Positions 7,342-12,169 of a DNA stretch of 12,169 nt are shown in pieces. The notes under the pieces were generated by a model. That model worked only from the letters and a program-made list of their open reading frames with translations. It searched no databases and was not told where the DNA came from. The position numbers and the translations under genes were made by a program. Numbering within the stretch: the first letter of the stretch is position 1; each line of letters starts with the position of its first letter. Source of the stretch: Candidatus Levyibacteriota bacterium (GTDB taxonomy: Bacteria > Patescibacteriota > Microgenomatia > Levybacterales > UBA12049); NCBI GenBank assembly GCA_003173995.1, contig PRDT01000067.1, forward strand, positions 1 to 12,169, read 5' to 3'.

Positions 7342-7347
7342 ATTATT
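7342..7347 (-). promoter_or_regulatory. -10-like element of the YdeI/OmdA-like gene
   Basis: AATAAT (5/6 match to TATAAT) ends 7 nt before the ATG at 7334. No matching -35 is visible, and an AGG 5 nt before the start could instead act as a weak ribosome binding site. Confidence 0.3.
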
Positions 7348-7410
7348 TTATCAAATATTTACTCTCAGGTCGAAAAAAACAAAAGCTATTTAATTTGCTC
7401 AAATCCCACT

Positions 7411-8052
7411 TTAAATTGGAGTTTTATCAACAACATCACTCGCGGGAATCTTTAAATGGATATGATTATTTGTGAGATACTCCCAAAATGTTCTTCCTAA
7501 AGGTGTAAGAAGCCATTTCTTAGACTCACTGTTGTACTCGATTAACCCGCTATTTGCTAAAAATCCCATAAACTGATCGTAAGGTAAATTATATTGCTGC
7601 TGTGCCCAAATTGTGCGGGTAAATAACGAATGGGCTAAAGCATCTGAGATTTCATTATTCGAATTATTCATTATATTTAGGACTACCATCTGGCTTGGAA
7701 ATATCAGTCTATATGTCTTTTCAAAATGATAGCCTAAAAAAAACGTATCTTTGTCTCGATTTGTATATTCCTGCAATTCTTGAAGTTTTTGCTCTGCTTT
7801 TTTTGTTGTTTCAAGCTCTGTATTTAATGTCTCAATTTCTTTCTTTTCTTTGGTACCTACTTTTTCTTGCTGTTTTTGTATTGTTTCAATTGAAACTCCA
7901 GGGCCTGTAACTTTAAATCCACCATTTTTTATTAATGTTCTAATTTCTTTTTGGAACCACCATAAAATTATCAATAAAACACCAAAGGGAATTATTGTCT
8001 TAAGTAGATCTATACCAATTTTAGATACTTCAATCCAGTTCTCCACATTCAT
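7411..8052 (-). CDS. Single-pass membrane protein with winged-helix-like C-terminus
   Basis: 213 residues, no recognised family. Residues 14-33 (IDLLKTIIPFGVLLIILWWF) form one membrane segment, followed by basic residues, so the bulk should face the cytoplasm. Residues 42-55 (GFKVTGPGVSIE) precede a Lys/Glu-rich coiled coil (about 55-95), which would allow oligomers. The C-terminal part (about 105-200) ends with helices and a hairpin resembling a winged helix: FMGFLANSGLIEYNSESKKW then LLTPLGRTFWEYL. The frame extends upstream into the tRNA-His gene, so the start is set at the ATG at 8052. There the extended -10 TGTTATAAT ends 6 nt before the codon. No Shine-Dalgarno. A membrane-tethered regulator or a defence-type effector anchor are both possible; neither is shown. 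It ends in TAA. Confidence 0.8.
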   Translation of the reverse strand: MNVENWIEVSKIGIDLLKTIIPFGVLLIILWWFQKEIRTLIKNGGFKVTGPGVSIETIQKQQEKVGTKEKKEIETLNTELETTKKAEQKLQELQEYTNRDKDTFFLGYHFEKTYRLIFPSQMVVLNIMNNSNNEISDALAHSLFTRTIWAQQQYNLPYDQFMGFLANSGLIEYNSESKKWLLTPLGRTFWEYLTNNHIHLKIPASDVVDKTPI

Positions 8053-8058
8053 GAAACG

Positions 8059-8067
8059 ATTATAACA
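8059..8067 (-). promoter_or_regulatory. Extended -10 promoter of the membrane-protein gene
   Basis: TGTTATAAT (8067-8059) is a perfect TATAAT preceded by the TGn extension, and it ends 6 nt before the ATG at 8052. No clear -35 is visible, as expected for extended -10 promoters. Confidence 0.65.
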
Positions 8068-8145
8068 CTTTAACCAAAAATCAGATCTGAAGAAACGAAG
8101 AAAATTGAAGTGTATGGGTATTTTCTTTAAAAAACTGAATTTATT

Positions 8146-8221
8146 TGGGGTGGCCAACGGGACTCGAACCCGCAACACCCAGCTCCACAAACTGGTGCTC
8201 TACCATTGAGCTATGGCCACC
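8146..8221 (-). tRNA. tRNA-His (GTG anticodon)
   Basis: The cloverleaf folds cleanly. The acceptor stem is GTGGCCA/TGGCCAC, the D stem GCTC/GAGC, and the anticodon stem CCAGT/GCTGG around loop TTGTGGA with anticodon GTG. The T arm is GCGGG-TTCGAGT-CCCGT. A G at position -1 (8221) faces discriminator C73 (8149), the identity element for histidyl-tRNA synthetase. The CCA end is encoded in the gene (8148-8146). Confidence 0.97.
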
Positions 8222-8230
8222 GTAGCTAGA

Positions 8231-8260
8231 AGTATACCATAGAATAAGCCTCTATCTCAA
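8231..8260 (-). promoter_or_regulatory. Promoter of tRNA-His
   Basis: TTGAGA (8260-8255), an 18-nt spacer and TATACT (8236-8231) preceded by TGG, an extended -10. The predicted start near 8224 is a few nucleotides before the mature 5' end. Confidence 0.7.
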
Positions 8261-8303
8261 TGTAAGATAACTCTACAAAAACTTTATCAAAGTACTACGT
8301 TTA

Positions 8304-8319
8304 GCTTACATTTGTAAGC
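8304..8319. promoter_or_regulatory. Perfect inverted repeat, candidate operator
   Basis: GCTTAC-ATTT-GTAAGC is a perfect 6-bp dyad between the divergent tRNA-His and surface-protein promoters, 21 nt before the TTGACA at 8341. It lacks a T-tract, so it is not a terminator; it could be a protein-binding site. Function is inferred from position only. Confidence 0.35.
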
Positions 8320-8340
8320 ACACTATACAAATATTTCGTA

Positions 8341-8369
8341 TTGACATGTATCTTGGGAGATGTTACTAT
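8341..8369 (+). promoter_or_regulatory. Putative promoter of the surface-protein gene
   Basis: Perfect TTGACA (8341-8346), a 17-nt spacer and TACTAT (8364-8369, 4/6). A start near 8376 would leave a leader of about 26 nt before the GTG at 8402 and would exclude the alternative ATG at 8360. Confidence 0.5.
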
Positions 8370-8401
8370 CGGGCTGGATACCCGCGATTTTATTTGTTGG
8401 T

Positions 8402-11400
8402 GTGAGAAAGATATTTTTGCAAAGACTATTTTCATGGCTTTCAATAGCATCTCTTTTGTTGCAAACCATCACACCATTTACCACACTTATTCCTCAAGCA
8501 TACGCTCAAGAAGCAACGCCAACAGTAACAGAAGCTCCCTCTGACACACCAACAGTAACACCAACAGATAATGTTACCCCAACAGATGCTCCTACCGATA
8601 CTGTTACTCCTACAGTGACTCCTGATGACAGTAGTCCAACTGTTAGCCCAACAGATACAGTTACACCAACAGACGCATCTACTCCTACACCAAGTGATGA
8701 CACAACACCAACAATAGATACTACTAATAGTAGTAATCCATCAGCAAGTACCAACAACAATAATGGCTCCCAAGGTCCTCCAGCTACAAATGCACCAACA
8801 GTAACTCCTTCAGTAACACCTACACCAACTTCAGATAATAACGGTCAACTCGATGCAATTATTCTGCCTGATACATCAGCTCCATCACTTGATCTTTCAT
8901 CTACGCAGATAAATAGTGCAACTCTCACAACAGATAAAGCTGACTACGCACCAACAGACACAGCTGTTATTACTGGTAACAATTTCGATGCTAACACTAC
9001 ATATTCCCTTACCATTAGTAGTACAGATTATCCAGCAACCAGTACTACAGTAAGCGTGACCACAAATGACAAGGGGAATTTTGCTTATGGTTATCAATTA
9101 GATGGTCACTATAGACCAAACTACACAGTAGTCGTTACCGATGGAGCAGGAAAAACTGTTGCAACAACAACATTTACAGATAGTAACACTCCATCAAATG
9201 CAGGCTCAACCTTTGGAAATGATACAACTGTTGGATCTTTAGATTGGGTAAATCCTTCTAACGCACAAACTTCCGACAATGTTTGGACAACAGCAGCTCT
9301 TTCTACAAATGGCAGTATTAGCCATTACTTGAAAGTTACTGGATTTGGATTTGCAGTCCCGGCAGGTTCAACAATAAATGGTATTCAGGTAAATGTAGAA
9401 AAACATGCAGATGGAAATAAAGTAAGTGATAGCAGTGTTAAGTTAGTAAAAGGTGGAGCAATCGTGGGATCAGACAAGGCAAGTGGTAGTGACTGGGCTA
9501 CGGGGACTGATGCAACAGTAACCTACGGTACAACATCTGATTTATGGGGTACAACATGGACAGTTAGTGATGTTAACGCCTCAAATTTTGGAGTTGTTAT
9601 AGCAGCTGTCAATGGAAATAGCGGAGGAACCAAAGCACGAGTTGCCAGTATTGATCAAGTCACTATAACAGTTACGTATACTGCTCCAGCAGTGACACCA
9701 ACAGTCACACCAACAAATACACCTGTACCAACAGCAACTCCTACACCTGGAGGAGGAAGTTTTGGATCTGTAACAGATAGTGATGTTGCTTGTATGGCAG
9801 ACCAGCCAGGACAAGGAGGACTCGTTTGTACAGCAAATGATACTTCACTTTCTAATGCAACCATCTTAAGTATTAACGATGATGGTTGTAAATTCCCAGG
9901 AGACACGGTTAACTTTACCGCATCTTGGCAAATTGGTACTAATGCAACCCAGCGTTATAACATGGGACTTTGGTTTGCTACTGCAGGCCAATCAAGTGCA
10001 ATGCATGGTTCTTGCTCAGTCTCAACATTACCAAGTTCACCTGCTCCATTCTTTTCTTCAAAAAATGGTGACACTTGCGGTGATATGAATAGTTCTTCTA
10101 CCGGAACAGTAACACTTACAATGACTGCTGTTTGTAATCCTGATGTCAATGGACTTTTGAAATTACCCTATTGTACTTCATGGCAACAAAACGACAATAA
10201 TACCTGTACTGATCCACAGCAAACAGTTCCAGGAACAGGATCAAAGTGTAGTTGCCAAGATGGAAGTACCATTCCAGTCACAATTCCACCTGCGATAGAA
10301 GTTATCAAAAATCTTGTCCCATCCAATGATCCAGGGCTCTTTAATTTACAGGTAAATGGAGCTACTAAAAAAGCAGACGCAACAAATGGAGATACAACAG
10401 GAAAAGTAGGAGTAACCATAGGCTCAAATACTTTTGGAGAAACCCAAGGAAGCAATGGAACCAACCTCAATAACTACAATGCAACCGCCTCATGTGTACT
10501 GAGAGGAACCCAAACTGCTGTTACAGCAAATCAAAGTGGAAATACCTGGACAATCTCAAATCTAACCAATGGACAAGATGTTGTATGTACAATAACTAAT
10601 ACAGCCAGTACAGGTAGTTTGAAAGTTGTCAAAAATACTGTTGGAGGAGACGGAACATTTAACTTTAACATAACAGGACCAACTGCTTCTACACCACAAA
10701 TTACAACATCAAATGGGACAGGCTCTGTTACGCAAACAGTTAATACTGGCACATATACAGTTACAGAAACTGCTGTTCCTGGTTGGTCAACTACATATAG
10801 TAATTGTACCAATGTAAGTGTTACAGCAAACAATACGACTACCTGTACCATAACCAATACTAAGCTACCAACTCTTAAAGTAGTTAAATCTGTTACGAAT
10901 AACAATGGCGGAACTGCAAGTGCTTCAGCATTTGTGGTTCATGTAAAATCAGGCGCATCAGATGTAACAGGAAGCCCTGCAGCAGGTTCTGCAAGTGGTA
11001 CTACCTACACACTCAATCCAGGAACATATACCGTTAGCGAAAATGATCCTACTGCACTTGGATACGCACAATCAAGCATTGCCTGTGATAGCGGAAAAAC
11101 AAATCCAGTTGTATTGAATGCAGGGGAGAATGTTACATGTACTATTACCAATGACGATATTGTTCCATCTCTGACATTAGTAAAACAAGTTAGTGGAGGT
11201 TCTGATGCTGCAACAGCATGGACACTCACAGCAACAGGTACCGGTGGCAGCCCAACCAATCTTTCAGGAACAACACCGGTAAGCAGTGGGAGCAATTTTA
11301 AAGCAGATACTTATACCCTAGGTGAATCTGGTCCAATAGGGTATACAGCAAGTGCTTGGAATTGTACAAATAATATTACAGTAACGAATAGTCAAATTAG

Positions 11401-12169
11401 TCTTGGGCTTGGCCAAACAACCACCTGTACGATTACGAATACTCGAGATCAAGGAACCATTGAATTGAAGAAAGTATGGTCTGGAATAGCAGGCCAAACA
11501 AGGCTTAATATTGGTAGTACTGCCAGCGGAACTGATGTTGCAAGTCAATTAACAGGATCAAATGGAGCAGCACCTCTGACAACTGGTACTAAGACAGTTA
11601 ATACCGGCACGTATTACGTCTCAGAATCAGGCGGTCTTTCTGACTATGCTTCAGTGCTCTCTTGCACAGATAATAATAATCCAGCAACGCCAGGGGCAAA
11701 CAATTCACTTACAGTTGCAAAAGGTCATACAGTTATTTGTACTTTTACCAACACAAGAAATACAGGATCATTAAATATCCATAAGCAAGACCAAAATGGT
11801 AATCCAATACAAGATGTACAATTTAACATTTCCGGAACAAGCACAGCAAGTGCATCAACTGATGCTAATGGAAATGTATCATTCAGCAATATCCCAACAG
11901 GTGGATATACAGTAACCGAAACAGTTCCAGCGAATTATCATTGGACATCTACATCAGGAGATTGTACTAATGCAAATCCGGCAAATGTTACAGTAAGTAC
12001 AAATGTAACTGCTTCTTGTACATTTGTTAACACAAGAGATACCGGTAACATGAAAATTCATAAAGTGGTTGATACTGATGGCAATGGTACATTTGAAACA
12101 ACAGACGCAGGAGCAAATATCCTTGGCTTTAGTTGGAGCCTTGATGGATCTGGTACCAATGCAATGGGG
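8402..12169 (+). CDS. Large secreted multidomain surface protein, CnaB/SpaA-like repeats (runs off right edge)
   Basis: The frame is open for at least 1256 codons, without a stop in the window. Residues 1-35 are a signal peptide: basic RK, a hydrophobic core (LFSWLSIASLLL), and an AYA cleavage site before Q36. A Pro/Thr/Asp stalk (36-148) follows. A beta-sandwich (174-261) opens with TTDKADYAPTDTAVITG and ends TFTD. Another beta domain (262-427) contains FAVPAGSTINGIQVNVE. A short Pro/Thr linker (428-452) leads to a region with ten cysteines (453-630). From residue 631 there are at least seven prealbumin-like (CnaB/SpaA-type) repeats, each ending near CTITNT. Likely a cell-surface adhesin or fibre; anchor unseen because the C-terminus is missing. 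GTG at 8402 is preferred because it opens a classic signal peptide downstream of the promoter; an in-frame ATG at 8360 would add 14 mostly hydrophobic residues. Confidence 0.88.
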   Translation, partial: MRKIFLQRLFSWLSIASLLLQTITPFTTLIPQAYAQEATPTVTEAPSDTPTVTPTDNVTPTDAPTDTVTPTVTPDDSSPTVSPTDTVTPTDASTPTPSDDTTPTIDTTNSSNPSASTNNNNGSQGPPATNAPTVTPSVTPTPTSDNNGQLDAIILPDTSAPSLDLSSTQINSATLTTDKADYAPTDTAVITGNNFDANTTYSLTISSTDYPATSTTVSVTTNDKGNFAYGYQLDGHYRPNYTVVVTDGAGKTVATTTFTDSNTPSNAGSTFGNDTTVGSLDWVNPSNAQTSDNVWTTAALSTNGSISHYLKVTGFGFAVPAGSTINGIQVNVEKHADGNKVSDSSVKLVKGGAIVGSDKASGSDWATGTDATVTYGTTSDLWGTTWTVSDVNASNFGVVIAAVNGNSGGTKARVASIDQVTITVTYTAPAVTPTVTPTNTPVPTATPTPGGGSFGSVTDSDVACMADQPGQGGLVCTANDTSLSNATILSINDDGCKFPGDTVNFTASWQIGTNATQRYNMGLWFATAGQSSAMHGSCSVSTLPSSPAPFFSSKNGDTCGDMNSSSTGTVTLTMTAVCNPDVNGLLKLPYCTSWQQNDNNTCTDPQQTVPGTGSKCSCQDGSTIPVTIPPAIEVIKNLVPSNDPGLFNLQVNGATKKADATNGDTTGKVGVTIGSNTFGETQGSNGTNLNNYNATASCVLRGTQTAVTANQSGNTWTISNLTNGQDVVCTITNTASTGSLKVVKNTVGGDGTFNFNITGPTASTPQITTSNGTGSVTQTVNTGTYTVTETAVPGWSTTYSNCTNVSVTANNTTTCTITNTKLPTLKVVKSVTNNNGGTASASAFVVHVKSGASDVTGSPAAGSASGTTYTLNPGTYTVSENDPTALGYAQSSIACDSGKTNPVVLNAGENVTCTITNDDIVPSLTLVKQVSGGSDAATAWTLTATGTGGSPTNLSGTTPVSSGSNFKADTYTLGESGPIGYTASAWNCTNNITVTNSQISLGLGQTTTCTITNTRDQGTIELKKVWSGIAGQTRLNIGSTASGTDVASQLTGSNGAAPLTTGTKTVNTGTYYVSESGGLSDYASVLSCTDNNNPATPGANNSLTVAKGHTVICTFTNTRNTGSLNIHKQDQNGNPIQDVQFNISGTSTASASTDANGNVSFSNIPTGGYTVTETVPANYHWTSTSGDCTNANPANVTVSTNVTASCTFVNTRDTGNMKIHKVVDTDGNGTFETTDAGANILGFSWSLDGSGTNAMG
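8507..8845 (+). repeat. Low-complexity Pro/Thr-coding stalk repeat
   Basis: Codons for Thr, Pro, Asp, Val and Ser recur in short irregular units such as TPTVTPTD, written with repeated CCAACAG and GTAACACC strings. This encodes an extended stalk just after the signal peptide, likely to hold the folded domains away from the membrane. A shorter copy of the same style lies at 9683-9748. Open frames on the opposite strand here are by-products of the biased composition. Confidence 0.85.
10292..12169 (+). repeat. Seven tandem CnaB/SpaA-like domain repeats (last one cut)
   Basis: Repeat units begin at 10292, 10610, 10871, 11168, 11453, 11762 and 12041, with lengths of 106, 87, 99, 95, 103 and 93 residues and a partial seventh. 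Each starts with a strand ending in a conserved Lys (EVIK, LKVVK, LTLVK, IELKK, LNIHK, MKIHK). Repeats 2-6 contain a Y-x-V/L-x-E strand. All six complete units end in T-x-T/V-N preceded by Cys. Each complete unit has a second Cys in the middle. The units are divergent in DNA, so they are old duplications. Confidence 0.85.

Noticed and set aside
7360..7400. Possible minus-strand terminator after the membrane-protein gene (T-run near 7373-7380)
   Set aside because: There is a T-run, but only a weak CAAA/TTTG stem before it.
8053..8190. Upstream extension of the membrane-protein frame to 8190
   Set aside because: The added residues would be encoded by the tRNA-His 3' half and by the promoter; the extended -10 just before 8052 supports the shorter start.
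8506..8760. Minus-strand open frame rich in Val, Gly and Leu
   Set aside because: It is antisense to the Pro/Thr stalk; its composition simply mirrors the biased codons of the plus-strand gene.
9581..11548. Several minus-strand open frames opposite the surface protein
   Set aside because: They have no promoter or conserved motifs, while the plus-strand frame is continuous with recognisable repeats.

Overview
The window looks like part of an AT-rich bacterial chromosome, most plausibly a Candidate Phyla Radiation (Patescibacteria) genome. This is an inference. It rests on compact gene packing, start codons lacking Shine-Dalgarno sequences, a giant secreted protein with a Pro/Thr stalk, and several proteins I could not assign to a family. 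No phage, transposon, plasmid or CRISPR signature is visible. The standard bacterial code fits: no reading frame needs UGA as a sense codon.

Layout. Positions 1-65 hold the N-terminal tip of ribonuclease HII on the minus strand. Positions 66-343 have no conventional gene, but on the plus strand they carry a consensus promoter, a hairpin with a 10-codon mini-ORF, and a strong intrinsic terminator: a candidate small RNA. Positions 344-1069 (minus) encode a class I SAM methyltransferase. Positions 1159-2775 and 2896-4335 (plus) are two tandem paralogous soluble sensor histidine kinases (GAF-PAS and PAS-PAS inputs) with no response regulator nearby. Positions 4339-5937 (minus) encode a JAMM/MPN-type metalloprotease-like protein, divergent from an unrecognised 232-residue protein at 6054-6752. 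Minus-strand genes follow for a YdeI/OmdA-like protein (6783-7334), a membrane-anchored winged-helix-like protein (7411-8052) and tRNA-His (8146-8221). From 8402 to the right edge a plus-strand frame stays open for 1256 codons. It encodes a secreted, multidomain surface protein with at least seven CnaB/SpaA-like repeats, and it is incomplete at the edge.

The most striking cross-gene pattern is promoter placement. For most genes a recognisable -10 element lies 5-9 nt before the start codon, and in several cases a -35 element sits 16-17 nt further upstream, with no Shine-Dalgarno motif. This indicates leaderless or near-leaderless mRNAs. Five of seven complete genes also end in UAG. The gene blocks look largely monocistronic. 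The two kinases probably sense cytoplasmic signals, and the surface protein is probably an adhesin or cell-envelope fibre. No metabolic pathway links the genes.
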